From an uncultured Caulobacter sp. (GTDB lineage: Bacteria > Pseudomonadota > Alphaproteobacteria > Caulobacterales > Caulobacteraceae): a DNA stretch of 64,000 nt. The notes beneath the pieces were generated by a model. The model saw nothing but the letters and a program-made list of their open reading frames with translations, searched no databases and had not been told where the DNA came from. Positions 28,021 to 36,774 of this stretch are shown one piece after another (position 1 is the stretch's first letter; each line of letters opens with the position of its first letter). The translations under genes were made by a program, and so were the position numbers. The stretch lies in assembly GCF_947036865.1 (NCBI RefSeq), contig NZ_CAMQSF010000005.1, forward strand, positions 1 to 64,000, read 5' to 3'.

Positions 28021-29404
28021 CGCGCTGTGGACCGCCGACGAGATCGCTAAGGCAACTGGCGGCCGGGTCGCCGCCGACTTCGCCGTCACCGGCGTGTCGA
28101 TCGACACCCGCACGGTCGAGCCGGGCGATCTCTTCGTGCCGTTGGTCGGCGCGCGGGACGGGCACGACTTCGTCCCGCAAGCCGTGGCGAACGGCGCGGC
28201 CGGCGTGCTGGCGGCCAAGGCGGTCGCGGCCCCGGCCGTCATGGTCGAGGACACCTTCAAGGCCCTGGAAGCCCTCGGCGTCGCCGCCCGCGACCGCGCG
28301 CCCCAATGCCGGCGCGGGGCGGTGACCGGCTCTGTCGGCAAGACCAGCGTCACCCGCGCCATCGAGGCGGGCCTGCGCCTGGCGGGCAAGGCCCACGCCT
28401 CGGTCAAGAGCTACAACAACCACATCGGCGTGCCGCTGACCCTGGCCCGGATGCCGCGCGACACCCAGCGCGCGGTCTTCGAGGTGGGCATGAACCACGC
28501 CGGCGAGATCACGCCGCTGTCGGGCTTCGTCCGTCCGCACGCGGTGGCGATCACGACCGTGGGGCCGGTGCATATCGAGAACTTCGCCGACGGCGAGGCC
28601 GGGGTGGCGCGCGCCAAGGCCGAGATCCTCGCCGGGCTGGAGCCGGGCGGGATCGCGGTGCTGAACGCGGATAACCGCTGGTTCGAGTTCCTGAAGGGCG
28701 AGGCTGAGAAGGCCGGCGCCACGGTCTGGAGCTTTGGATCATCTCCCGACTGTACGGCTCAACTGCTCTCCTTTTCCCCTGATCTCGTCGGCGGATCGGT
28801 GGTTAGGGCTGTTCTTCGCGGCGAGCCCGTCGAGTTCTCGCTCCTCCAGTCCGGCGTCCACTGGGGCCCCAACAGCCTCTGCGTGCTGCTGATGCTGGAA
28901 GCGCTGGACGTGCCGCGCAAGACGGCGCTGACCGCCCTGGCCGGTTTCGCGCCGATCGAGGGCCGGGGCGCGGAGAAGACGATCCGCGTCGAGGGCGGCG
29001 CCTTCACCTTGGTCGACGAGAGCTATAACGCCAATCCGGTGTCGATGCAGGCGGCCCTGACGACCCTCGGCGCTCGCAAGGTCGAGGGGCGGCGCGTCGT
29101 CGTCCTGACCGACATGCTCGAACTGGGCGAGGACAGCGGGCGGTTTCACGCCGAGCTTGCGGAGCCGATCGCGCGGGCGAACGTCGATCTCGTTTTTCTC
29201 GCGGGCGTCCACATGAAATCGCTGTGGGAGGCGCTTCCGCCGACTCGGCGGGGCGGCTACGCGGAGGTTACCGAAAAGTTAACGGCGCCGCTGGCGGGGG
29301 CCATCCGGCCTGGTGACGTGGTGATGGTGAAGGGGTCGAACGGATCCAAGGCGGGGCTTCTAGCCCAGGCCCTGGCGGCGCTCGACCGTGGGGAACAGGG
29401 CTGA
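28013..29404 (+). CDS. murF: UDP-MurNAc-tripeptide D-Ala-D-Ala ligase MurF
   Basis: MurF adds the D-Ala-D-Ala dipeptide to complete UDP-MurNAc-pentapeptide. The 463-residue protein has IDTRTVEPGDLFVPLVGARDGHDF near the N-terminus, the ATP loop GSVGKTSVTRAI (about 105), the FEVGMNHAGEI and SYNANPVSM motifs typical of MurF, and the C-terminal domain with DMLELGEDS. Its ATG lies eight bases upstream of the murE stop and it ends TGATG into mraY. A stretch around 28735-28830 has a less GC-biased third-position pattern than the rest. Confidence 0.97.
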   Translation: MPDALWTADEIAKATGGRVAADFAVTGVSIDTRTVEPGDLFVPLVGARDGHDFVPQAVANGAAGVLAAKAVAAPAVMVEDTFKALEALGVAARDRAPQCRRGAVTGSVGKTSVTRAIEAGLRLAGKAHASVKSYNNHIGVPLTLARMPRDTQRAVFEVGMNHAGEITPLSGFVRPHAVAITTVGPVHIENFADGEAGVARAKAEILAGLEPGGIAVLNADNRWFEFLKGEAEKAGATVWSFGSSPDCTAQLLSFSPDLVGGSVVRAVLRGEPVEFSLLQSGVHWGPNSLCVLLMLEALDVPRKTALTALAGFAPIEGRGAEKTIRVEGGAFTLVDESYNANPVSMQAALTTLGARKVEGRRVVVLTDMLELGEDSGRFHAELAEPIARANVDLVFLAGVHMKSLWEALPPTRRGGYAEVTEKLTAPLAGAIRPGDVVMVKGSNGSKAGLLAQALAALDRGEQG

Positions 29405-30516
29405 TGCTGTACTTCCTGTACGAATGGCTGGCGCGCTCGTCCGAGCACGTGCCGCTGCTGAATCTGCTCAAGTACCTGACCTTCCGGTCCGGCATGGCGA
29501 TGCTGACGGCCTATATCGTCGCGGTGGCCATGGGCTCGCGCTTCATCCGCTGGATGAAGGCCAGGCAGGGCAAGGGCCAGCCGATCCGCACCGACGGCAT
29601 CGCCCGCCACGTCACCGAGAAAGCCGGCACGCCCACCATGGGCGGCTTCATGATCCTGGCCGGCCTGTTCGTCGGCGCCCTGCTGTGGGCCGACCTGCGC
29701 AACATCCACGTCTGGGTCGTGCTGCTGGTCACCGGCAGCTACGGCGTGCTGGGCTTCATGGACGACTACGCCAAGGTCACCAAGCAGACCACGGCGGGCC
29801 TCTCCAGCGGCCAGAAGCTGGTGGCGCAGTTCATCGTGGCGATCATCGCCACCGTGATCCTGATCCTGTTCGCGCCCAAGTCGCCGATGACGCCGGGCAT
29901 GGAGACCAGCGTGGTCTTCCCGATCTTCAAGGCGCTGGTGATCAATCTGGGCTGGTTCTACGTGGCCTTCGCCGCGGTGACGATCGCCGGCTTCTCCAAC
30001 GCGGTGAACCTGACCGACGGCCTCGACGGCCTGGCCATCGTGCCGGTGATGTTCGCGGCCTCGACCTTCGGCCTGATCGCCTACCTCGTCGGCAACTACA
30101 AGTTCGCCGACTATCTGAACCTGCACTTCGCGCCGGGTGTCGGCGAGCTGGCGGTGCTGTGCGGCGCGATCATCGGCGGGGGCATGGGCTTCCTCTGGTA
30201 CAACGCCCCGCCGGCCAAGATCTTCATGGGCGACACCGGCTCGCTGGCCCTGGGCGGCGCGCTGGGCGCGATCGCCGTGTGCGCCAAGCACGAGCTCGTT
30301 CTGGGCATCGTCGGCGGCCTGTTCGTGGCCGAGGCGCTGAGCGTGATGATCCAGGTCGCCTACTTCAAGAAGACCGGCAAGCGGGTCTTCCTGATGGCGC
30401 CGATCCACCACCATTTCGAGAAGCTGGGCTGGGCCGAGTCCACCGTCGTGATCCGGTTCTGGATCGTGTCGATGATCCTGGCCTTCGTCGGCCTCGCCAC
30501 CCTGAAGCTGCGGTAA
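29404..30516 (+). CDS. mraY: Phospho-N-acetylmuramoyl-pentapeptide transferase MraY
   Basis: MraY makes lipid I by moving phospho-MurNAc-pentapeptide onto undecaprenyl phosphate. The 370-residue inner-membrane protein has about ten spans. Diagnostic motifs are GTPTMGGFMIL, GFMDDYAKV (the DDxxK magnesium site), NAVNLTDGLDGLA, and FMGDTGSLALGGALG, then PIHHHFEKLGW. All catalytic Asp residues are in place. It starts in the murF stop and is followed 14 bases later by murD. Confidence 0.98.
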   Translation: MLYFLYEWLARSSEHVPLLNLLKYLTFRSGMAMLTAYIVAVAMGSRFIRWMKARQGKGQPIRTDGIARHVTEKAGTPTMGGFMILAGLFVGALLWADLRNIHVWVVLLVTGSYGVLGFMDDYAKVTKQTTAGLSSGQKLVAQFIVAIIATVILILFAPKSPMTPGMETSVVFPIFKALVINLGWFYVAFAAVTIAGFSNAVNLTDGLDGLAIVPVMFAASTFGLIAYLVGNYKFADYLNLHFAPGVGELAVLCGAIIGGGMGFLWYNAPPAKIFMGDTGSLALGGALGAIAVCAKHELVLGIVGGLFVAEALSVMIQVAYFKKTGKRVFLMAPIHHHFEKLGWAESTVVIRFWIVSMILAFVGLATLKLR

Positions 30517-30530
30517 GGGGAGGCGCGCCG

Positions 30531-31946
30531 ATGATCCCGGTCCGTGGTTTCGAGGACAAGACCGTCGCGGTGTTCGGCCTGGGCCGCACCGGCCTGACGG
30601 CGGCGCGCGCCTTGATCGCGGGCGGGGCGAAGGTCGCCCTGTGGGACGAGAAGCCGGCCAGCCGCGAGGCCGCCGCCGCCGAGGGCTTCCCGCTGGTCGA
30701 TCTGCAGGCCGCCGACTGGAGCCAGTTCGCCGCCCTGATGCTGTCGCCGGGCGTGCCGCTGACCCACCCGAAGCCGCACTGGACCGTCGACAAGGCCAAG
30801 GCCGCGGGCGTCGAGATCCTGGGCGACGTCGAGCTCTTCGCCCGCACGGTCAACGCCGCGCCGGTGCATAAGCGCCCGAAGATCATCGCCATCACCGGCA
30901 CCAACGGCAAGTCGACGACCACGGCCCTGATCGGCCACCTCTGCGCCTCGGCCGGCCGCGACACGCGGGTCGGCGGCAATATCGGCCTCGGGGTCCTGGG
31001 TCTGGAGGACATGCACGGCGGCGCGGTCTACGTGCTGGAGCTGTCGTCCTACCAGCTGGACCTGACCTCCAGCCTGAAGGCCGACGCCACGGTGCTGCTG
31101 AACATCTCGCCCGACCACCTGGACCGTCACGGCGGCATGGAGGGCTATGTCGCCGCCAAGCGCCGAATCTTCCTGAACCAGACCAAGGGCGACACGGCGA
31201 TCATCGGGGTCGACGATCCCTGGTGTCAGCAGATCTGCACCGAGATCACCGCCGCCAATCGCCGGACCATCTGGCCGATCAGCGCCGGCAAGGCGATGGG
31301 CCGGGGCGTCTACGCGCTGCAGGGCGTGCTCTATGACGCCACCGGCGAGCGCGTGGTCGAGATGGCCGACCTGCTGCGCGCCCGCAGCCTGCCGGGCCGG
31401 CACAACTGGCAGAACGCCGCCGCCGCCTACGCCGCGGCGCGGGCGATCGGCATTCCGGCCAGCGACGCGGTGGAAGGGCTGATGACCTTCCCGGGCCTGG
31501 CTCACCGGATGGAGACGGTCGGCAAGATCGGCAAGGTCCGCTTCGTCAACGACAGCAAGGCCACCAACGCCGACGCCGCGCGCCAGGCGATGTCCAGCTA
31601 TCCCAAGTTCTACTGGATCGCCGGCGGGGTCGCGAAGGCCGGCGGCATCGAGGAGCTCAAGGATCTCTTCCCGCGCGTCGCCACGGCCTATCTGATCGGC
31701 GAGGCGGCGGACGCCTTCGCCGTCACCCTGGCCGGCAAGGCCGAGGTCAAGATGAGCGGGACCTTGGAGAAGGCCGTGCGGCAGGCCTATGCCGACGCCG
31801 CCGCCAGCGGCGAGGACGCCATCGTGCTTCTGTCGCCGGCCTGCGCCTCGTTCGACCAGTTCAGCGACTTCGAGGCGCGGGGCGAGGCCTTCCGGGCCGC
31901 GGTGAACGGCCTGACGACCCGAGGCGGCAAGGCGGCGGTCGCCTAG
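30531..31946 (+). CDS. murD: UDP-MurNAc-L-Ala:D-Glu ligase MurD
   Basis: MurD adds D-glutamate to UDP-MurNAc-L-Ala. The 471-residue protein has an N-terminal Rossmann-type UDP domain (KTVAVFGLGRTGLTAARAL), the ATP loop ITGTNGKSTTTALIGH (about 122), ELSSYQLD and NISPDHLDRHGGMEGY in the central domain, and DSKATNADAA plus SPACASFDQFSDFEARGEAF in the C-terminal domain. ATG at 30531 with an AGGGGAGG site. A 116-base gap without visible signals follows before the glycosyltransferase. Confidence 0.97.
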   Translation: MIPVRGFEDKTVAVFGLGRTGLTAARALIAGGAKVALWDEKPASREAAAAEGFPLVDLQAADWSQFAALMLSPGVPLTHPKPHWTVDKAKAAGVEILGDVELFARTVNAAPVHKRPKIIAITGTNGKSTTTALIGHLCASAGRDTRVGGNIGLGVLGLEDMHGGAVYVLELSSYQLDLTSSLKADATVLLNISPDHLDRHGGMEGYVAAKRRIFLNQTKGDTAIIGVDDPWCQQICTEITAANRRTIWPISAGKAMGRGVYALQGVLYDATGERVVEMADLLRARSLPGRHNWQNAAAAYAAARAIGIPASDAVEGLMTFPGLAHRMETVGKIGKVRFVNDSKATNADAARQAMSSYPKFYWIAGGVAKAGGIEELKDLFPRVATAYLIGEAADAFAVTLAGKAEVKMSGTLEKAVRQAYADAAASGEDAIVLLSPACASFDQFSDFEARGEAFRAAVNGLTTRGGKAAVA

Positions 31947-32131
31947 ATTTTACTCGTCAGCACGCGGAAAGGTCGTGGACGCTGGTCAAAGCCGATCCCG
32001 AGCACAATTCTGTCACACGCTACCGGCTAAGAACGGTCAACAGCGTGGAAGGGCCGTGAGGGGTGCTGGTCTCTGATCGCCTATTTCGCGAGGGTCTCGA
32101 AGGGTGCGCCGAGTCGCCGCCCGAGGTCGCC

Positions 32132-33268
32132 GTGACCGGCGCGCGCGCGTCCGGGCCGGGTCGTCTCAAGATCATGACCTATCTGCACAGCTTCGCGGCG
32201 GGCGGCGTCGAGCGCGTGGCGCTGCGGCTGGCCGGCGCCTGGGCCGAGGCGGGGTGCGACGTCGTCGCCGTGATGGGCCGCGAGGGCGGGCCGCTGAGCA
32301 TCGAGGCGCCCGCCGCCGTCCGCTATCTCTATGCCCCGCCGTTCGCCCCGGCGGCGGCCTTCGAGTCGGTCTGGATGGTCCCGCACCTGATCGCCATGAT
32401 CCGGCGCGAGAAGCCCGATGTCCTGTTCTGCCCTGGCAATACCTATGTGATTGTCGCCGTGCTGGTGCGGCTGCTGCTGGGTCGGCGCTGCCCGCCGACG
32501 GTCTGCAAGATCAGCAACAGCCTGGATCGCGACGACTTCTCGCCCTGGATGGCGACGCTCTATCGGCTGTGGCTGAGGATCCAGGCCCGCCACATCGAAC
32601 GCTTCGTCGGCATGGCCGAGGCGATGCGGCCCGAGCTGATCACGGCGCTGGGAGTCCCGCCGGAGCGGGTGGCCATCGTCGAGGACCCGGCGATCAGCGA
32701 GGCCGACATTCCGGCGACCGCGCCGGCGCCCCGGCGGGCCGACGCGCGCCTCTTCCTGGGCGTGGGGCGCTTGAACCCGCAGAAGGATTTCGCGCTGCTG
32801 ATCCGCGCCTTCGCCAGCTTCGCCGGACCCAGCGACCGGCTCGTGATCCTGGGGGAGGGGCCCGAGCGCCGACGGCTCGAGACCCTGATCGAGACGCTCG
32901 GCGTCGCCAGCCAGGTCGAGCTCGTCGGCCATGTCGTCGATACGTCCAAGTGGCTCGGTCGCGCCGACGCCTTCGTGCTGTCCTCCAAATACGAGGGCGT
33001 GCCCGCCGTGGTGATCGAGGCCCTGGCGGCCGGGACGCCCATCGTCGCCACCGACTGCTGCGTCAGCATGGGCGAGCTTCTGGATCGCGGCCGGCTGGGC
33101 GAACTGACGCCCCCCGGCGACGTCGCCGCCTTGGCCCGGGCCATGCAGCGCGCCCCCGATCGCCCGCGCGAGGTCGAGGCGATGCGCGCCCAAGCCCGCC
33201 GCTTCACGATCGAGCGCTCGGGCAAGGCCTATCTCGAGCTGATGGGCGCCGTCGCGGCTCACCGCTGA
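32132..33268 (+). CDS. GT4-family glycosyltransferase inside the dcw cluster
   Basis: A 378-residue GT-B-fold glycosyltransferase. The N-terminal domain starts KIMTYLHSFAAGGVERVALRLAGAW; the C-terminal nucleotide-sugar domain has LFLGVGRLNPQKDFALLIRAFASF, ILGEGPERRRLE and the E-x7-E motif KYEGVPAVVIEALAAGTPIVATDC. No signal peptide. This matches retaining GT4 enzymes of polysaccharide or glycolipid assembly. A GTG at 32132 with GAGG five bases upstream is the preferred start; a GTG at 32063 and ATG at 32174 are in frame. Its position between murD and ftsW, same strand, is not part of the canonical dcw gene set. Acceptor is unknown. Confidence 0.88.
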   Translation: MTGARASGPGRLKIMTYLHSFAAGGVERVALRLAGAWAEAGCDVVAVMGREGGPLSIEAPAAVRYLYAPPFAPAAAFESVWMVPHLIAMIRREKPDVLFCPGNTYVIVAVLVRLLLGRRCPPTVCKISNSLDRDDFSPWMATLYRLWLRIQARHIERFVGMAEAMRPELITALGVPPERVAIVEDPAISEADIPATAPAPRRADARLFLGVGRLNPQKDFALLIRAFASFAGPSDRLVILGEGPERRRLETLIETLGVASQVELVGHVVDTSKWLGRADAFVLSSKYEGVPAVVIEALAAGTPIVATDCCVSMGELLDRGRLGELTPPGDVAALARAMQRAPDRPREVEAMRAQARRFTIERSGKAYLELMGAVAAHR

Positions 33269-33374
33269 CGACGATCGGAACCCGCGACGATCGAGCCGCT
33301 TTTCGGGACCGGGACGCGGACTTAAAGACCCTCGCCGCAAGCTTTGATTAACTCTGGAGTCCGACTCTCCGGCC

Positions 33375-34547
33375 ATGGCCACCAACGCGACCCACGCCTT
33401 CGCTCGCACCGACCGCACCGCGCTCGGCATCTGGTGGTGGACCACCGATCGCTGGCTGCTGGGCGCGACGGCGCTGCTGGCGATCCTGGGCATGCTGCTG
33501 TCGTTCGCGTCGAGCCCGGCCGCGGCCCAGCGGATCGGCATCGAGGATCAGTTCCACTTCGCCGTGCGCATGTGCTTCTTCGCCACGGCCTCGTCTGTGC
33601 TGATGCTGGCGGTGTCGATGCTGTCGCCGCGCGGCATCCGGCGGGCGGCGTTCTTCATCTACATCGTGGCGATCGCGATCATGATCGCCTTGCCGTTCAT
33701 CGGCCACAACGCCAAGGGCGCCACGCGCTGGCTGCAGTTCGGCGGCTTCACCCTGCAACCCTCCGAATTCATGAAGCCGGCCCTGATCGTGCTGGTCTCG
33801 TGGATGTTCGCCGAGGGCCAGAAGGGCGAGGGCGTGCCCGGCGTCTCGATCGCCTTCCTGCTCTATTTCATCGCCGTGGGGCTGCTGCTGATCCAGCCCG
33901 ACGTCGGCCAGACGGTGCTGATCACCATCGCCTTCGGCGCGGCGTTCTGGATGGCCGGGGTGCCGATCTCGTGGATCATGGGCCTGGGCGCGGTGGCCCT
34001 GGCGGGGCTGGGCTCGACCTATTTCCTGTTCGACCACGTGCACGCCCGGGTGCAGAAGTTCCTCAGCCCCGACCAGGCCGACACCCACCAGGTGACCCGC
34101 GCCGCCGAGGCCATCCGCGCCGGCGGCCTGTTCGGCCGGGGGCCGGGCGAGGGCGTCATGAAGCGCCACGTGCCCGACCTGCACACCGACTTCATCTATT
34201 CGGTGGCGGCCGAGGAGTACGGCCTGATCTTCTCGTGGATCCTGATCGGCCTGTTCGCCTTCCTGGTGGTGCGCGGGCTCTACAAGGCCATGAAGCTGAA
34301 CGACCCGTTCGAACAGGTCGCGGCGGCCGGTTTGTTCGTCCTGGTGGGACAACAGGCCATCATCAATATCGCCGTGAACTTGAACATGATCCCGACCAAG
34401 GGCATGACGCTTCCGTTCATCAGTTACGGGGGCTCTTCGATGCTCGCGATGGGTTTGACGCTGGGCATGGCCCTGGCCTTGGTGCGCAAGCGCCCCGGCG
34501 CCTATGGCGCTTCGGGCGAGTTCGGCCTCGACGGCGCCTACGCCTGA
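33375..34547 (+). CDS. ftsW: Septal peptidoglycan polymerase FtsW
   Basis: FtsW is the SEDS-family glycosyltransferase that polymerises septal glycan together with FtsI. The 390-residue protein has about ten membrane spans. It has GHNAKGATRWLQFGGFTLQPSEFMKPALIV, the SEDS active-site region with the conserved basic/acidic residues; LLLIQPDVGQTVLI with the catalytic Asp; and FISYGGSSMLAMGLTLGMALAL near the C-terminus. ATG at 33375; only one base separates its stop from the murG ATG. Confidence 0.97.
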   Translation: MATNATHAFARTDRTALGIWWWTTDRWLLGATALLAILGMLLSFASSPAAAQRIGIEDQFHFAVRMCFFATASSVLMLAVSMLSPRGIRRAAFFIYIVAIAIMIALPFIGHNAKGATRWLQFGGFTLQPSEFMKPALIVLVSWMFAEGQKGEGVPGVSIAFLLYFIAVGLLLIQPDVGQTVLITIAFGAAFWMAGVPISWIMGLGAVALAGLGSTYFLFDHVHARVQKFLSPDQADTHQVTRAAEAIRAGGLFGRGPGEGVMKRHVPDLHTDFIYSVAAEEYGLIFSWILIGLFAFLVVRGLYKAMKLNDPFEQVAAAGLFVLVGQQAIINIAVNLNMIPTKGMTLPFISYGGSSMLAMGLTLGMALALVRKRPGAYGASGEFGLDGAYA

Positions 34548-34548
34548 G

Positions 34549-35634
34549 ATGAGCGAGCTGGCTGTCGTCGCCGCCGGGGGAACCGGCGGTCACATGTTCC
34601 CCGCCCAGGCCCTGGCCGAGAGCCTGATCGCGCGCGGCTGGCGCGTCGTCCTGGCCACCGACGAGCGCGGCGCGCTCTATGCCGACAAGTTCCCCGCCCA
34701 GGAGCGCTTGGCCCTATCCGCCGCCACCGCCAAGGCCAATGACCCGCTGGGGATGATCCGGGCCGGATTCACGGTCATGCAGGGCGTCCTCGAGGCCCGC
34801 GCGGCCTTCAAGCGCCTGGACCCGGCCGTCGTGGTCGGCTTCGGCGGCTATCCGGCCCTGCCGGCTCTGCTGGGCGCGCTCAGCCAGAAGCGCCCGACGG
34901 TGATCCACGAGCAGAACGCGGTGCTGGGTCGGGTCAACCGCTTCCTGGCCCCACGCGTGAACGAGGTCGCCTGCGCCTTCCCGACCCTGCAGATGGCCAA
35001 GCCGGCCGTGAAGGCCCGCGCCCACGTGGTCGGCAATCCGGTGCGCCCGCCCGTGCGCGAGCTCTACGACGTGCCGTATCTGGCGCCCGAGGTGCAGCTG
35101 CGCCTGCTGGTCACCGGCGGCAGCCAGGGCGCGCGCCTGCTGTCCGAACTGATCCCCGAGGCGGTGGCCAAGCTGCCCGAGGAGATGCGGTCGCGCCTGA
35201 AGGTCTTCCAGCAGGCCCGCGCCGAGAGCATGGAGCAGGCCCGCAAGGTCTATCGCAACGCCATGGTCGACTGCGAGGTCGCGCCGTTCTTCCGCGACAT
35301 GGCCGGTTATCTGCGCCAGTCGCACCTCGTCATCGGCCGCTCGGGCGCTTCGACCTGCACCGAGCTGGCGGTGGCCGGCCGGCCCTCGATCCTGGTGCCG
35401 CTGAAGATCGCCGCCGACGACCACCAGCGCTTCAACGCCAAGCTCCTGGAAGAGGCCGGCGGCGCGGCGGTGTGCCTGGAGGACGAGCTGACGGTCGACG
35501 TGATGACCGCCGCTCTGAAGGCGCTGTTGTCGAAGCCCGAACGCCTGGAGAAGATGGCCGCCGGCGCGCGGTCCGTGGCGAAGCCGAACGCGGCGGAGGC
35601 GCTGGCTGATCTGGTGGAGAAGACTGCGCGTTAA
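34549..35634 (+). CDS. murG: Lipid II synthase MurG
   Basis: MurG adds GlcNAc to lipid I on the inner face of the membrane. The 361-residue GT28 enzyme has the N-terminal GGTGGHMFPAQALAE glycine loop, HEQNAVLGRVNRFLA, LLVTGGSQGARLLSE, and FFRDMAGYLRQSHLVIGRSGASTCTELAVAGRPSILVPLKIAADDHQ, in which the acidic/Gln nucleotide-sugar residues are intact. It starts one base after the ftsW stop. Its TAA overlaps the stop of the convergent gene by four bases. Confidence 0.97.
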   Translation: MSELAVVAAGGTGGHMFPAQALAESLIARGWRVVLATDERGALYADKFPAQERLALSAATAKANDPLGMIRAGFTVMQGVLEARAAFKRLDPAVVVGFGGYPALPALLGALSQKRPTVIHEQNAVLGRVNRFLAPRVNEVACAFPTLQMAKPAVKARAHVVGNPVRPPVRELYDVPYLAPEVQLRLLVTGGSQGARLLSELIPEAVAKLPEEMRSRLKVFQQARAESMEQARKVYRNAMVDCEVAPFFRDMAGYLRQSHLVIGRSGASTCTELAVAGRPSILVPLKIAADDHQRFNAKLLEEAGGAAVCLEDELTVDVMTAALKALLSKPERLEKMAAGARSVAKPNAAEALADLVEKTAR

Positions 35635-36137
35635 CGCGCCGTCGAGAGCGCCTGCAAAGCCATTGCCTTAGCGGTAGCTCGGTCTTTTGCCGTGTTGCTT
35701 GGCGGAAGCTGGACCCGACCGCAGATCACACCTGCCAGCCGCGAAGTCATGGTGCGCTCGCGAATAGGCTTTGCCTGCTCCTCGGGCATCGACACGATAT
35801 TGGCGCCCGCGCTATCGAAGCCAGCAGAAGCGAGATCTTGATAGGTTTGGGCGTCGCAGTCGAAACGCTTTAGGTCGACTTCTTCGACAACGACCTTGCC
35901 GTTACCGATTGGGCTGCCGGGCACAAGGAATTTATAGACTAGGACATCGGCGGTGCGGCCGGTCCATTTCAAAGAGTCCGGCGCGATAAAGATAGCGCCA
36001 ATGCTGTTACCGGCGACAAGCGTTAGCCGTTCTTCGGGCAGCCTTATCGCATCAGGATCGATTGGGGCTGTAGCTGGGAGGCAAGCGCTAGCCGTAGCGG
36101 CGGCGAGGCCGAAGGCGACCTTCGAGATGCGGCGCAC
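35631..36137 (-). CDS. Exported protein of unknown function, antisense in dcw cluster
   Basis: A 168-residue protein with an N-terminal export signal (MRRISKVAFGLAAATASACLPA; a weak lipobox ending in Cys). Mature part includes SLKWTGRTADVLVY, KRFDCDAQTYQDLA and AGVICGRVQL; the W-T-G-R, D-C-D-A and V-x-C stretches recur in the same order in the neighbouring gene at 36161, so the two are paralogues with conserved Cys residues that may form a disulfide. Base composition is lower in GC than the flanking mur genes. It lies antisense between murG and murC. Function unknown. Confidence 0.75.
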   Translation of the reverse strand: MRRISKVAFGLAAATASACLPATAPIDPDAIRLPEERLTLVAGNSIGAIFIAPDSLKWTGRTADVLVYKFLVPGSPIGNGKVVVEEVDLKRFDCDAQTYQDLASAGFDSAGANIVSMPEEQAKPIRERTMTSRLAGVICGRVQLPPSNTAKDRATAKAMALQALSTAR

Positions 36138-36160
36138 TTGAGGCCCTCCTACTTGCGGAC

Positions 36161-36685
36161 TTAAGGCTCAGCCCCACTCTCGATGAGCGGGCGCCCGACC
36201 GTCACAGCTTGCGACACGCTAGTGACGACCGGCGTGGTTGCATAGGGCTTCCAGCCGTCGCAGACCACCTTGGCCGTCGCGGCATCGGCGCCGCCGGGGG
36301 CGATCGGGCCTGCGGGGCGCTGTTCGCCCATCAGCGGGCCCTCGCGCCCGCCCGCGCGGATGCTGGAGAAGGCCGCGTGGGCGATGGTGCGGGCGTCGCA
36401 GTCGATGACCTCGTGACGCCAGCCGCCCCAGTATTCCTCGGCGCCGGCCGTGAAGCCGCCCTCGGTGACCTGCAGCACGCGTAGCTTGGCGACGCGGCCG
36501 GTCCATTCGACGCTGCCCAGGTCGACGAAGCTCGCGAAGCGGCCGACATCGGCCAGGCGGAGCTGGAGCGGGGCCTCTGCGCGCGTCGGCGATGCCATCA
36601 GCATGAGGGCGGTCAACGCAATGAGGGCGCGACCTCGCCCTTCGACGGGCTCAGGGTGAGGTCTACTGTCGGTGCGGCGGTTCAT
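36161..36685 (-). CDS. Exported paralogue of the preceding gene, repeat-encoded N-terminus
   Basis: A 174-residue frame with a hydrophobic signal-like segment (ALIALTALMLMASPTRA, about 20-36) and a mature part sharing the VEWTGRVAKLRVL, VIDCDARTIAHAA and KVVCDGW stretches with the gene at 35631. The predicted first 19 residues (including PHPEPVEGRG) are encoded by one arm of the REP-like palindrome at 36633-36721, so either the palindrome supplied the start or the true start is downstream (TTG near 36613 or ATG at 36604). Paralogue pair is unusual in the dcw cluster. Confidence 0.6.
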   Translation of the reverse strand: MNRRTDSRPHPEPVEGRGRALIALTALMLMASPTRAEAPLQLRLADVGRFASFVDLGSVEWTGRVAKLRVLQVTEGGFTAGAEEYWGGWRHEVIDCDARTIAHAAFSSIRAGGREGPLMGEQRPAGPIAPGGADAATAKVVCDGWKPYATTPVVTSVSQAVTVGRPLIESGAEP

Positions 36686-36721
36686 TCAAAATCCTCATCC
36701 TGAGCCTGTCGAAGGACGAGG
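36633..36721. repeat. REP-like palindrome, copy 2
   Basis: Arms at 36633-36661 and 36693-36721 are the same inverted repeat as at 3270 and 51147 (CCTCGCCCTTCGAC(g/a)GGCTC and its complement), with three or so mismatches and a 31-base spacer. It lies in the divergent region between the exported paralogue and murC, so one arm overlaps the former's predicted 5' end. Confidence 0.8.
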
Positions 36722-36774
36722 ATTTTGAGCGCTGACCGTTCCGTCGCCGTTTTAAATCGTCTAATCGGCTCGTC

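Noticed and set aside
28735-28830. Possible foreign insert or frameshift inside murF
   Set aside because: Codon bias dips locally, but the frame is continuous and total length is normal for MurF.
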